Part shown: positions 22,801 to 32,748 of the stretch, one piece after another | Position numbering within the stretch: position 1 is the first letter of the stretch | How the letters are laid out: every line of letters starts with the position of its first letter | NCBI GenBank assembly: GCA_947652115.1 | Contig: OX393567.1 | Span: 1,553,800 to 1,617,799 of the forward strand | Reading direction: 5' to 3' | Length of the DNA: 64,000 nt | Origin: Blastomussa wellsi | Taxonomy: Eukaryota > Cnidaria > Anthozoa > Scleractinia > Plerogyridae | Notes under the pieces: generated by a model | The model's database searches: none | What the model saw: the letters and a program-made list of their open reading frames with translations, nothing else | What the model was told of the DNA's origin: nothing | Made by a program: the position numbers and the translations under genes

Positions 22801-25800
22801 CTTTCGCCACGAGATCAGAGAACTTCCCAACAGTCGTAATTATGCAATGAAACGCCTGAAATCCACCTGCCGAACCTTAGACAAGAAACCCTTCATGAAG
22901 GTCCAGTACCTCGACTTCATGCAGAAAATTTTCGACCTTGGTCACGCAGAGGTTGTCCCAGCGGAAAACTTGAAGTCTGACGAACCATGTTGGTATCTGC
23001 CTCACTTTGGCGTTTACCATCCCAAAAAACCTGACAAAATTCGGGTCGTGTTCGACTCAGCAGCCGAATGTAACGGAATATCACTTAACAAACTGCTACT
23101 ACCTGGTCCTGATTTAACAAACAGTCTCCTTGGAGTGCTCATACGTTTTCGCCAGGACCCCGTCGCGATAGTAGCCGACATCGAGCAGATGTTTCACTCC
23201 TTCAAAGTCAAAAAAGAACATCGAGACTTCCTGAGGTTCCTATGGTTTAAGAACAATGACCCAACCGCCGAAATCATCGAGTACAGGATGAAAGTCCACA
23301 TCTTCGGGAATACTTCGTCCCCAGCCGTAGCGAACCACGGCCTGCGCAAAACCGCCGAAGTCGAAGAAGCTAAGTTTGGCTCAGATGCAAAGGCCTTTGT
23401 AGACAGAAACTTCTATGTTGACGATGGTCTCCATTCAGCCCCAAATGCTGAAAAGGCAACAGACCTGCTTCGTCGCACTCAGTCCATGCTAGCCACTGCG
23501 AACCTTCGCTTGCACAAAATCGCCTCGAGTCACGTAGAAGTCATGGAAGCGTTCGCGCCAGAAGATCATGCCAGTGGTCTCCATAACTTAGACTTCAGCA
23601 AAGGCCCTATCCCGATACAGCGATCGCTCGGAGTGTTCTGGGATTTGGAGTCCGACGCTTTCACCTTTCAAGTTTCCCTTGAAAAGAAACCGTTCTCACG
23701 GCGAGGAGTCTTGTCAGTAACCAACAGCCTCTACGACCCCCTCGGTCTCGCGGCGCCAGTTATTATCAAAGGGAAGCAGCTTCTGAGATCGATGACCTCT
23801 TGTCTAAGTGCCCCATATTCGGACACGTGGGATGCCCCGCTCCCTGAAGAATACAAGTCCGCGTGGAATGATTGGTGCTACTCCCTCCAGTCGCTGGAGA
23901 AACTCAAGGTTCCCCGCTCCTACAGCGACAAGCCGCTCAAAACTGCAACGCGAATGGAGCTTCACACCTTCTGCGATGCTTCAGAAAGAGCTATCGGTGC
24001 TGTTTCGTACCTAAGAACAATCCAGCCCACCGGTGAAGTTCAAGTATCCTTCGTACTTGGAAAGGCTAAGCTTACACCAGCCCATGCGACAACCATACCT
24101 CGCTTAGAGCTTTGCGCCGCCGTTATGGGAGTCGAGCTGTCCGAGGTCATCACTGAAGAACTTGACCGGAAACCGGATTCAGTGACCTATTACTCCGACA
24201 GCAAAGTTGTGCTGGGATACGTCACAAACGACTCGCGGCGTTTCTATGTATACGTCAGTAACCGCGTCGAACGCATTCGCAGAACGTCTGCACCACATCA
24301 ATGGCATTACGTTCCTACCAATCTAAATCCCGCTGATCTCGCCACACGATCCGTGGATGCAAATGAATTAAAGGAGAGCAAGTGGCACACCGGACCGAAG
24401 TTCTTATACAAGAGTGACCTAGCAACATCAACTCAAGAGGGAAATAGCGCTGCAGAAATGTTGGCCGACGACCCTGAAGTGCGCTCAGACGTGAACACGT
24501 GTGCTACACAAGTGGATAAGTGCAGAAACATCGGATCGGAACGTTTCTCCAGATTCTCACAGTGGTCAATTCTGCAAGGAGCAATCGCAAAGCTGATCAC
24601 TATTGCTCAGTTACGCAGTAAGACTCGAGCTGCACAGAAGAAGAGCCCCCCTACTCAAGTGTATGAACAAGCGAAGGTCGTTATTCTCAGATGCGTCCAA
24701 TACGAAGCCTTTAGGAAAGACATCGAGTGTCTCAAGCGTTCAGAAAGGCTACCCAGTACTAGCCCTTTAGCCAAGTTGTGCCCTATAATTGACGAGGACG
24801 GACTACTCCGAGTCGGTGGTAGGCTCCGTGAAGCAGACGTCAGCAATGAAGAACGTCACCCCCTCATCTTGCCAAATTCGTGTCACGTCTCGACACTGAT
24901 AGTCAGGCATTTCCATGCGAAGGTACAACACCAAGGACGAGTCTTCACTCACGGTTCAGTTCGAAGCAACGGCTACTGGATCATAGGAGGAAAGAGAATG
25001 GTTAATAGTGTAATCGACAAATGCCTCAAGTGCAAGAAACTAAGGGGCCAACGACAGACTCAGAAGATGGCAGATTTACCAGCTGATCGAGTTAGCCCGG
25101 CGCCGCCCTTCAGTTACGTTGGACTCGACGTATTCGGTCCGTGGCAAATCTGCGCAAGACGCACAAGAGGAGGCCTTGCTCATTCAAAACGGTGGGCTGT
25201 GCTGTTCACGTGTATGACAACACGAGCAATTCACATCGAAGTCATCGAAGCCATGGACACCTCAAGCTTCATAAACGCCCTTCGCAGATTCTTAGCACTA
25301 CGAGGGCCAGTGATTCAGCTACGCTCAGACTGCGGATCTAACTTCGTTGGCGCACGCAACGAGCTCGAAGGCGTGCTAAAACCCTCTGACGTCAGCGCCA
25401 CACAGAGTTACCTGCTCAAGGAAGGATGCGAGTGGGTCTTTAATCCTCCACATGCCTCTCATGCCGGCGGGGTGTGGGAACGAATGATTGGAGTAACGAG
25501 GCGTATACTCGAGGCTATGCTAGCAGACCTCGCTTCGAAGCACCTCACACATGAAGTTTTGACAACCTTGATGGCCGAAGTCTCAGCTATTGTCAACGCC
25601 AGACCTCTAGTACCAGTGTCCAGTGATCCAGAGGTACCAGAAATTCTCACTCCAGCAACGCTACTAACCCAAAAGCCACAACAGCTGGAACCCCCATCAG
25701 GAGATTTCGACGCTAAAGGTCTCCATAGTAACCAGTGGAGACGCGTACAGCATCTGGCCAACACCTTTTGGTATAGATGGCGTAAAGAATACCTGCACAC

Positions 25801-26044
25801 CTTGCAGCGACGAAGAAAGTGGCAAAACACGACCCGCAACCTGAAAGAAGATGATCTAGTCCTTCTCTGCAGTAAAGACGCTCCCAGAAACGACTGGTCT
25901 CTTGCTAGGATTACTTCGGCACAAGCAGACCGTGATGGCAAAGTACGGAAGGTTGACTTGGTAACCACCAAAGATGGGTGTCAAAAGTACTTTAGGAGGC
26001 CGATCACTGAAACTATCCTGCTGAATGCAGATGAAAAACAATGA
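19817..26044 (+). CDS. BEL/Pao gag-pol polyprotein
   Basis: 2075-codon uninterrupted frame from ATG 19817 to TGA 26042-26044; an in-frame TTG at 19796 is a less likely start. Approximate residues, in order. A charged coiled-coil-like N-terminal part reaches about 300, with an Ala/Lys/Glu-rich stretch near 180-260. A gag-like region of the DUF1759 type begins near 355. A Cys/His cluster of zinc-knuckle type lies near 609-690. An A17-type aspartic protease carries DDQSN at 755-759. The reverse transcriptase has its YVDD box at 1200-1203. RNase H follows, with CDAS around Asp1387. The integrase has an HHCC-like zinc region near 1696-1740 and catalytic D1771, D1838, E1888. A C-terminal DUF5641-like segment follows. 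All expected catalytic residues are visible. The protein would support copy-and-paste transposition via virus-like particles. Confidence 0.96.
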   Translation: MENGEEKQPTELVTPTLQEQQEERGPEEEDEAAMYAGTGARPKRTSKPTCKVIQNKILETEKCVENLWKRCLKEITKFQTPDQPDEIRNGMATARSLFNTYQLEILSMQEVTASASSAELIEDRKRLEETASSRKAFLDNALKDANDQIKNLLLETGSAGMQSSTTSSVISSVTSARLKAKAKAAAALKRAELQKQRMEIESRSALLIEQEELALARHKRNEKARLEALRLDEEAAIALATAKAIDEELNESDLSVDKAFRAPDLPPLSPKHRVQEYLDAQREFSPSVDEAAKKENIELNQPPEPKFKVKLEPFMQAQVTPPQDTRPEISPLVDVKLNPNTAAFTPALLPTVGPYIEFMARRELISNKIEKFDDRPENFHTWKGSFNNMIKGVNLSPSEQLSLMIENTTNESKRLVQRLRNAYIENPEKGIKEAWRKLGERFGSNAVVTQVHLEKLKTFPKIGNRENKRLQEFGDLLLELQCAKNDGALKGLKILDEPAYLRPVVTKLPDDLQGRWQRHAFKYKGQCNVDYPPFNEFSKFVQEVSSERNDPYLSMENNEKSLMYSQPNNSSRILRSRNARQNIKTAKTEVTGSKHVQRETPIRNDPSKWCFIHDSPHPLKACRILKAKPYRERIDLLTKHRVCLRCAASSAHSTRNCTSTPNCAVCHSDKHVTILHPDNTTQEFRPFESAAQQQGEEQAAATPQGTESLIVTNRCTEICGQNSGGAGRSCAKICLANIYAGSKPDEKIQAYVLIDDQSNYSLAKAKLFEKLNLKGSTTAYTLKTCSGVKETKGRLARGLMIESLDQSVKYQLPTLTECDEIPNNREEIPTPQVARAHPHLQPIADEIPELNEQAEILLLIGRDVPPLHKVHESRNGSRNAPWGQRLDLGWVVLGNTCLNGAHKPEQISTCKTQVLYNGRPSLFVPCPNRFHVKYDTNTDSPFINREFDDGLARDVFTRTPQDNKPGTSTEDRRFMEIMENGMTKDESGSWEAPLPFRHEIRELPNSRNYAMKRLKSTCRTLDKKPFMKVQYLDFMQKIFDLGHAEVVPAENLKSDEPCWYLPHFGVYHPKKPDKIRVVFDSAAECNGISLNKLLLPGPDLTNSLLGVLIRFRQDPVAIVADIEQMFHSFKVKKEHRDFLRFLWFKNNDPTAEIIEYRMKVHIFGNTSSPAVANHGLRKTAEVEEAKFGSDAKAFVDRNFYVDDGLHSAPNAEKATDLLRRTQSMLATANLRLHKIASSHVEVMEAFAPEDHASGLHNLDFSKGPIPIQRSLGVFWDLESDAFTFQVSLEKKPFSRRGVLSVTNSLYDPLGLAAPVIIKGKQLLRSMTSCLSAPYSDTWDAPLPEEYKSAWNDWCYSLQSLEKLKVPRSYSDKPLKTATRMELHTFCDASERAIGAVSYLRTIQPTGEVQVSFVLGKAKLTPAHATTIPRLELCAAVMGVELSEVITEELDRKPDSVTYYSDSKVVLGYVTNDSRRFYVYVSNRVERIRRTSAPHQWHYVPTNLNPADLATRSVDANELKESKWHTGPKFLYKSDLATSTQEGNSAAEMLADDPEVRSDVNTCATQVDKCRNIGSERFSRFSQWSILQGAIAKLITIAQLRSKTRAAQKKSPPTQVYEQAKVVILRCVQYEAFRKDIECLKRSERLPSTSPLAKLCPIIDEDGLLRVGGRLREADVSNEERHPLILPNSCHVSTLIVRHFHAKVQHQGRVFTHGSVRSNGYWIIGGKRMVNSVIDKCLKCKKLRGQRQTQKMADLPADRVSPAPPFSYVGLDVFGPWQICARRTRGGLAHSKRWAVLFTCMTTRAIHIEVIEAMDTSSFINALRRFLALRGPVIQLRSDCGSNFVGARNELEGVLKPSDVSATQSYLLKEGCEWVFNPPHASHAGGVWERMIGVTRRILEAMLADLASKHLTHEVLTTLMAEVSAIVNARPLVPVSSDPEVPEILTPATLLTQKPQQLEPPSGDFDAKGLHSNQWRRVQHLANTFWYRWRKEYLHTLQRRRKWQNTTRNLKEDDLVLLCSKDAPRNDWSLARITSAQADRDGKVRKVDLVTTKDGCQKYFRRPITETILLNADEKQ

Positions 26045-26097
26045 CAAGGAACTCTTATTTTACCTATAGTGGTATTCTACGAATACCAGGCGAGGAG

Positions 26098-26472
26098 TGT
26101 GCCGTCACACTATAGTGGAACATTGAACATTGCGTGATTACTGAACATTGCGTGATTACCGCAACTTGATTTTTTGTTTTAACGATCGTGTTACTTAGTT
26201 TGCGTGTAAACATTCACATTTTTTCTTTGAGATAAGAATCGCCGCATCTTAGGCTATGATTGAAAGTCGTTAGATTAGTTCCGCTATACAATCCTCATTG
26301 TTGTAATTTTGAATCAGTTCGTATCAGTCTTTTATCGTGTGCAGACCCAGCAGTTCTTTCTGTTTTTACCTAAATCAAATCGAATAAATCAGTTAAGTTT
26401 CAACGACGGGTTTATTTATGTGGTAATACTGCCCTATCGGAGCCAAGACGTATCGGCCGAGGTAGCGGAACA
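26098..26472 (+). repeat. 3' LTR of BEL/Pao element
   Basis: Same length and, by eye, same sequence as the 5' LTR. Followed by the second copy of the GGTAC duplication at 26473-26477. Confidence 0.95.
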
Positions 26473-28409
26473 GGTACCTTTTACTTCCGGTTTCCACCCA
26501 TTCCTTAGCTGGTGGTACCCGCGACCTCTTCGCGTTAGTTCTACTACAAAATACTAATACGCAGCATTGGGAAACTTTTTGAAGTATCGCCCAGTCGGGG
26601 ATGCAAGTACCAGTCGACGATGACGAAATTCCGCCTCCGAGACGGCACCGAACCCATGGTGTTCGTAGCCTGTTTCAGGTCCTCGAATAATCGGAAGCGG
26701 CGAAAGTGTTCGTCCCTGACATTGCTCTGTTCGCGAGCTCTCGCAATACTTTTTGATTGGATGAAATAAGTCGGAAACTCTTCGAGTGCTTCCGGAAGAA
26801 GCATTGTCACTGAAAAGCCCTCTTTAGGGAGTGCCAATAAACTTTGTATTGTATTGCATTGTTCCCTGACTGCTCCCAGGTCCACACCACATTGAGAATC
26901 CCGCTTATCCACTCGTGTTCTCCCGCGCGCTTGCCGTACGTAATGTCCCCGCCCCCACTCAGCTCCCAGCTTGCCCAAGCCCGTGTTGTTGCAAAAGCCG
27001 CTTATCATTGAAAACTATTCCCCTATCATTCACAAATGGGACTGGAATTGATATGCTGCTTGAAAGACTTAGATTAAATGGCTCAAATAAAATTTTAATT
27101 AGCGATAAGATTCATAACCTTGAAGTAACCTGATAAACCTTGACACAAAACAATAGTGTAGCAAAACCAACAGCCTGGCTGAGTCTGTTTCTTCTTTTTA
27201 TTATTTCGAAGGCATGCTACGCATACATACTTGATTCACCCACTTTGAAGGATAGAGATAATCACAACAGCCACTACGCTTTATAAGATTGATTTAACAA
27301 CGTTCCCTTTGCGATTTTAGAATCGACAAGACTAGACGAAACCGTCATTCCGTACTGAGACAAACGCTCGACCCTTTCTCTCCCCGGCCACTAACCCAAC
27401 CATGAACAGAGTTGGTTTGTTTTTCCATATTGCCTTACTTGAGGAACAGCGGTCATGACCGAAATATAAATTAAAGAAATAGAGAATCCCGCTACAGACT
27501 ACCAGACCCTTTCGTGTGGTATTAGCAATTCAAAGTGGCCTTCTCAGTCTCTTGAAACTTTTTGACCGCAACCCTTTCTTTACCAGTTTGATATTTCCGG
27601 GAAAAACATCATTTCGCCTTTTAAGGTCAGATTTATTTTTCGGGAACTTTGTCTGTTCTGTTAATTCGTTTCGGGACAATAGGCAGCCACACCTTTGTTA
27701 TTGTCTACATGCCAGAGTTTCTGTATTATATTTTACTAGGAGCATGTCGAAACGAAAGAGATTACTGAGAAACTTACTGTTTAAAGGTAATTCAAACACG
27801 TCCAGTAACGACCAGTAACAAAACTTACAGCAATGCAACAGGACAGTTTGCGTTACCATGCAATTATCATAATTTCGATGGCAACGAAAATAGAGGAGGC
27901 TGACTAGGGCCCTTTGAACGGGTCAACGTAACGCGTTTCTCTGGAGCACGCGTATCTAGTATCAATTCGCAACCGACAGAAAACGGAGGCAAAAATAGCG
28001 AAGAGAAAACAAAAATATTTAAAGAAAAATGAACAACTGCATGCCCAAAACATGACCTTTCACCTTTCTGTGGCTGATAGTGCGTGAAGACAGTGGAACG
28101 CACTTTTTTGGAGTCCAGAATTTGGACTAAATTCCATTTGCTGTTTCCACATGGTTCTAATGTTCCAAAAGATTGATCCTTTCGTCCCCCTTGTACGGAT
28201 CTGTCGTTTCATCATTCAATTTCGACACTATTTCGGGCGTTTAGTTCTGGTCTTTGATGACCTTTTAACGATATATTAACGCTCAAAAATTAAAATTTTA
28301 AAATGATAACATCATATTCTTTGCAAGAAGGAATTTTTTGGTTAATAATTGAACAAATTATCGAAAATTATTTTTCAATCTCCAATGCAATCTTGATTTC
28401 ATGGATTCC

Positions 28410-28830
28410 CGGGAGGGAGGTACTCCTTGTAATTTTTGGTGGGGGTGTGCCGCCCGGATCGCCAAATTAATCCAGACCCTATTTCAGACCAATGCATGCC
28501 ATTTTCCACACCCATTTTCAGACCTGGCCTCAAAACTCCATTCACGTTTTCAGACCTGACCTTGAAAATATACACCCGTTTTACATCCGCTAGGTAAAAT
28601 GTAGCTCTCATCAGTTTCTCTCTCATCAGTTACTCGTCCCAGTTATACTGAGAAGAAAAATGTGTATATAAGCTTTCGTCAATGTTCCCCCAAAACTCAT
28701 ACCCAAATTCAGACCATAAAAGCCAAAATTTAAACCCGTTTCAGACCAAAACGGCTCAAAATCCATACGCTTTGAGGCAGCACATACCTATATACCTAAT
28801 ATAGGGGAGTATCCCCCGGGCATGGATTAG
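28410..28830 (+). repeat. Interspersed repeat with CAGACC words and GGGGAGTA ends
   Basis: The word TTTCAGACC(T/A) recurs about five times, and the segment is bracketed by CCCGGGAGGGAGGTACTCC on the left and GGGGAGTATCCCCCGGG on the right, an inverted pair. Sequence at 43741-44160 (AATAGGGTATCA words) looks like the same family on the other strand. No coding capacity was seen. Confidence 0.6.
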
Positions 28831-29584
28831 TCCACAAAATGATAAAATTCGGAAGAGAAAGGCAAAATGAGAAACCGCTTTTCAGTTTAGTTTCGTTCTA
28901 AACTATTCCTTTCCTTTTAAAAAGTGAAAACGTTTCTTCTAGAACAAACGATCACGTGAAACGACATTTGAAGACTATAGACATAATATAGTTGTAAGAC
29001 AATCTCGCCAAGGAACGGAAAACATTTCAGTTTCCTAGTACGGCCCATAATCCCTCGGAACCTGGGGTATTTTGGGGCGTGTTGAGTGGAATAAATACAT
29101 TTCACTTTAATATCCAGTGTTGCGAAGTGATTTCGAGCAGGGAAGTCCCGTTGTGAGGGTAAAATTTTTCGGGCTACTTTGCAGATTCACTCACTGGGGA
29201 TTACTGTAGAACGTAAGTAGCGGGTTTCATCATAACCTAGCAACGACTAAACTCTCACATCCAATAAGATTGATGCACAGAAGAGAGTTGTTTTCGCGCA
29301 ATTAATTAGCTTTAGATATGAGGTATGCAATCTGTTGCATCGCAAAGACTATATCGCCTGACCAAGTCACCAGCCGAGCTCTCTTTCTTGCTAAAAAAAT
29401 TCGTTAATCAAGCAGATTGAGTATGTTGGTTTGTGGCAATTAACAAATTTCAGGGGCCAAAATAACTGTCCCTGTCTCTGGGACGAGGAATGAGAATAAT
29501 CGAGCTTAAGTGGACGACTTGAAAAATTCGATTGACTTTCCTGTATCTCAAACTTTTAAGAAATTTCTCTGTGAATACTGCCAT

Positions 29585-29665
29585 TACCCTGCGAGCAGAG
29601 TCTTCTTTCGATCTTCAAAGATTAGGTAATCTAGGAAGATCGAAGAAGACTCTGCTCGCAGGGTA
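29585..29665. repeat. Near-perfect 81-bp inverted repeat
   Basis: The arm TACCCTGCGAGCAGAGTC... of about 30 nt is repeated in reverse complement at the right end with one extra T in the left arm. The loop is about 20 nt. The arm ends share CTGCGAGCAG with the elements at 10516 and 18407. Confidence 0.85.
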
Positions 29666-30123
29666 AAAAAATCATTCGCTTCGTCTGAGCTTTGCATTAG
29701 GAATTTATAATTACTCCAAGCTATTTTATAATGTCGCATATTTTCTCTTTTTGGCAACACTAAACAGAGTGGTATGAGGGAAAGTTAGGTTTAGTCGTTC
29801 AGTGTAGTAAAGATGCTCTTCAGACCAAATTCTACTCGTCTCTCCCAAAAACGCAAGATTATTTTGGACTTGAAAGTGTTGTACGTGTCAATGAAAGGCA
29901 GAGTCCTTAACCTGTGACCAAAGATAAGCTTAGTTAGTCTGTGAGATAACGGGACAGACGAAACAATCAAGACGTCGTGTTTGCCGCCAGTCACACAATC
30001 CGCCAGTGCATACAAGATTATTTTGTTTCAGGCAAAGCGTACAGACAAAACGAATAAGAGAATTTAGTATTAGCCAGTTAGCAGTGCGGGAAGATGGATC
30101 GGCCGCCTTTTTGGTAAAACGCG

Positions 30124-30912
30124 ATGCCCTCGCAAGTAAGTTAAATAACAAAAGTAGTAAATAAATTTGCTAACGTCATTTTGGTTTGTCTCTTGAGCAG
30201 TTTAAAATGCCTCCAAAGCAGCTCCCACAGGGTCCCTCGCCTTGTCCACGCTGTGGAGACAGAGTTTACCACGCCGAAGAAGTAGTTTGTGGCGGAGAGA
30301 AGTGGCATAAGAAGTGTTTCGGCTGCAAGAAATGTGGCAAAAAATTAGACAGCACAACTTGCAACACGCACGAAGGTAGGAGAATAAGAATCGTTTATAA
30401 TTATTTTACCGTGCGCGCGATTTTTTTCATTGTACAGTACTGCCTTTGATTTCAAAATCAGAGGAAATCGCGCAGACTGTAATGGTAAACTCTCGATTGC
30501 AGACAAATTGGCACTAAACGAGAATCGTATATCACTAATCTACAATTCTGAGTAGTTTTAGGGTGATATCGAAGTAAATTTAGGACGATGCAAACGGATT
30601 TTTGATTGCGCTACATCACTTCTCGCATCTTTTGAATTCAGGAAATCCTGTCCAAAATCAAACATTGGCGAATGCGCAGAAACGTGATAGTGTTCTTTTA
30701 ACCGTTACTGGAGAAAACGTGGAGGACTCGCTTGACCATTGTGCGCGAGACACTTTGTTACTTTACATACGCGTTGTAAGCTAATGTGTACAAACTAACA
30801 AGTTTATTTCTCTCCAGGCGAAATCTACTGCAAAGGATGCTACGCAAAACTGTATGGTCCTAAAGGCTGTGGATTTGGCGCCGGAGCAGGGGCCCTTACC
30901 CTTACACAATGA
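30124..30912 (+). CDS. Single-LIM-domain protein, CRP/CRIP type (LIM-1)
   Basis: Exons: 30124-30135 (upstream start), 30201-30375, 30818-30912 (TGA). From ATG 30207 the protein is 87 aa; from the upstream ATG 30124, spliced in frame across a 65-bp intron, it is 93 aa. Zinc ligands follow the LIM pattern: CPRC, then WHKKC, CKKC and, after the last intron, CKGC. The tail [15 protein letters not shown] is the glycine-rich stretch typical of CRP/CRIP proteins. These proteins bind partner proteins, often at actin or in the nucleus, so a cytoskeletal or scaffolding role is inferred from family. The intron splitting the domain before the last CxxC is phase 1, as in LIM-2 and LIM-3. A poly(A) signal AATAAA is at 31029. 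Confidence 0.9.
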
Positions 30913-31320
30913 TGTAGCACCTCTTTTGTGGACCATGGACGTTTTTGTTGTACGTTGGCAGAATTAGTGTCTTATCGGCAAAGAGTTGTATAGGTTAAGA
31001 GAAGAGAAATCTGATTTCTTATTACTACAATAAAAGTGTTCAAAATAAAGTATTTACTTTGGGCATATTTGATGTAGCTTGCGGGAAACTCTCATGCCAT
31101 CGACTGTCATCAACTCGGGCCAAACGCGAGAGAAAACTCGTTCAAAGTCGACTGATGAGAGCGCACGAGAGGCGATTGAGTGCATGAGATCTTCAGACCA
31201 AAGATTTTGAACTCTCATCCTTTTTTTGGCCCGTGATTTTATAGTCATATAAATGACAAATTGGAACCATCAGCCATAAAAAATGCTAAAAATGCGAATC
31301 GTTAGCCGAAAAATAGTTTA

Positions 31321-31378
31321 AAATTTGACCTGTTTGCGGCTAAAAGTTCAAACTTTTAGCCGTAAACAGGTCAAATTT
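31321..31378. repeat. 28-bp-arm hairpin
   Basis: The arm AAATTTGACCTGTTTGCGGC... pairs with its reverse complement at 31351-31378 with one mismatch and a 2-bp centre, giving an almost perfect palindrome. Confidence 0.85.
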
Positions 31379-32202
31379 TTTAGCGTCTGCCGTAACCACA
31401 GGTAGCCCAAGCTCGATATACGAGCAGCTCTTATGTTGACCTTTGCACTGTTACGTGACTCGAGCGATTTGCATATTTATAAAAGGTACAGCCATTCTGT
31501 ATAATCTTTTGGTGTTATTAACCATCTGCATCTCATGAACCGAGTGCGACAGCCGTACTGCGCTAGGGCCATACTGTCAAGACGTTGGGCCGATATATAT
31601 CCCAGTGCGGTCCCGAGCAAGCTTTATAGTTAAGCGGAAACTATCGAGAAAGAACGAGATTGTGACCGAGCACAATGCACCCACCGGGTGTTTTGGTCAG
31701 AAAAAAAATTCCCTTATGCTGTTTTACAAACCATAAATAGTACGAGAGGGGATTTTATGCAAGCCACGTTTACTATTTTTCTTTTGTAACTCGGGAATCG
31801 CGTGTGGTTCAGGACAATTCTCGTTCCAATACAGCAAAACCCCACGTATAAGAACCTAGATTTTTCAGCCTCAGTCTGAACTGGTTATTATATAAATGGT
31901 GCTCAAGGCTATCTACGTTCTTAAATGGGTTCTTAATTTTTGGCAAGAAAAAAGTGCTTGTATTAGTGGGCGTGGTCTTTTATGTTAAATTATTCACACA
32001 TTTTCATGCCGACAGGTTCTTACTCCATATACCGTGTCAATATATGCACTATTGTGTCGCTCTATTGTGTGAAGTCTATTGTGCTATTGTTTAAAGGCTA
32101 GGCCCCATTGTTGTGTTCTTTGTAACGTACTTCGGGACTTGCTATTGGCTTGGTATATGGCGCTCAACCCTTAAATTTTAGGTTCTTATTCGTGGGGATT
32201 GA

Positions 32203-32291
32203 CCTAGCCGTCCTTTGGGCTTCGTCACGCGTTCCTTCGTGGGAAAGGAACGCGTGACGAAGCTCAAAGGACGTCTGCGTGAGAGGCTAGG
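32203..32291. repeat. Long hairpin, TTCGTCACGCGTTCC arms
   Basis: The left arm CCTAGCCGTCCTTTGGGC then TTCGTCACGCGTTCCTT pairs with AAGGAACGCGTGACGAA then GCTCAAAGGACG...AGGCTAGG. The loop is about 6 nt, with a small bulge near the outer end. Confidence 0.85.
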
Positions 32292-32748
32292 TTTTTCTGT
32301 ATTTGTAAAATATTGGACCGGCAATGGGGAAATCTGATTAGCTGATTTTAGTTATTAGCCCTCCAAATACCTCAAAATATCCAACAAGAATCTCCATCTG
32401 TTTCTAACTCCCCCACCTCCCTGGGTGTCAAATCGTTCTATACTGACCGTAAGAAATCCTACAAATAGCGCTTGTGCATTGTTTTATATGTTTTATTAAT
32501 TTATTTTCTACAAAACTAATCGTGCAAAAGCGGTATTTGTAATCTAGTGTTGATTTTTATTCTTATAAAACTATCAAGTCCCCTTTAAATTATGCTTTAT
32601 GAAATGTTGTAAACTTCCTGCTAAAGAAAACAAATTACAAAGGTTGTATCAAAATAATTCGGATGTAATGTGATAAGGAAAGCAAAATGTAATGCACTCG
32701 TGAAGCTATACTAGCTAATGGAACTGCGCATGCACTCTTTGTGAATCT

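Larger units (their letters stand above)
19375..26472 (+). mobile_element. Complete BEL/Pao LTR retrotransposon
   Basis: A 7098-bp element bounded by two 375-bp LTRs (TG...CA ends) and a 5-bp target duplication, GGTAC, at 19370-19374 and 26473-26477. One long frame encodes gag, protease, reverse transcriptase, RNase H and integrase in the BEL/Pao order. Reading the two LTRs side by side I found no difference, and the frame is unbroken. It is therefore very young and structurally autonomous. It lies between CHDH-3 and the next gene, same strand as CHDH-3. A purine-rich stretch (AGGCGAGGAG) just before 26098 is the likely polypurine tract. I could not assign the primer-binding site with confidence. 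Confidence 0.97.
26478..30100. other. Repeat-rich spacer, no gene recognised
   Basis: Contains a LINE-like 3' end motif (CCAATAAACTTTGTATTG near 26836), a coral-type interspersed repeat at 28410-28830 and a hairpin at 29585-29665. Frames of up to 154 codons (for example minus 26544-27008) show no domain and overlap repeat sequence. The last 200 bp may be the promoter and 5' UTR of the LIM-1 gene. Confidence 0.6.
30913..32748. other. Convergent spacer LIM-1 / LIM-2 with two hairpins
   Basis: LIM-1 (plus) and LIM-2 (minus) converge here. Apart from their 3' UTRs (TTTATT at 32492-32513, the likely LIM-2 poly(A) signal on the minus strand) I see two strong palindromes, listed separately, and no gene. 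Confidence 0.6.

Noticed and set aside
25459..25971. 170-codon frame antisense to the BEL polyprotein
   Set aside because: Shadow of the integrase coding strand; codon bias of the sense frame explains it.
26544..27008. 154-codon minus-strand frame
   Set aside because: No domain, overlaps a LINE-like 3' end motif, no splice or promoter support.
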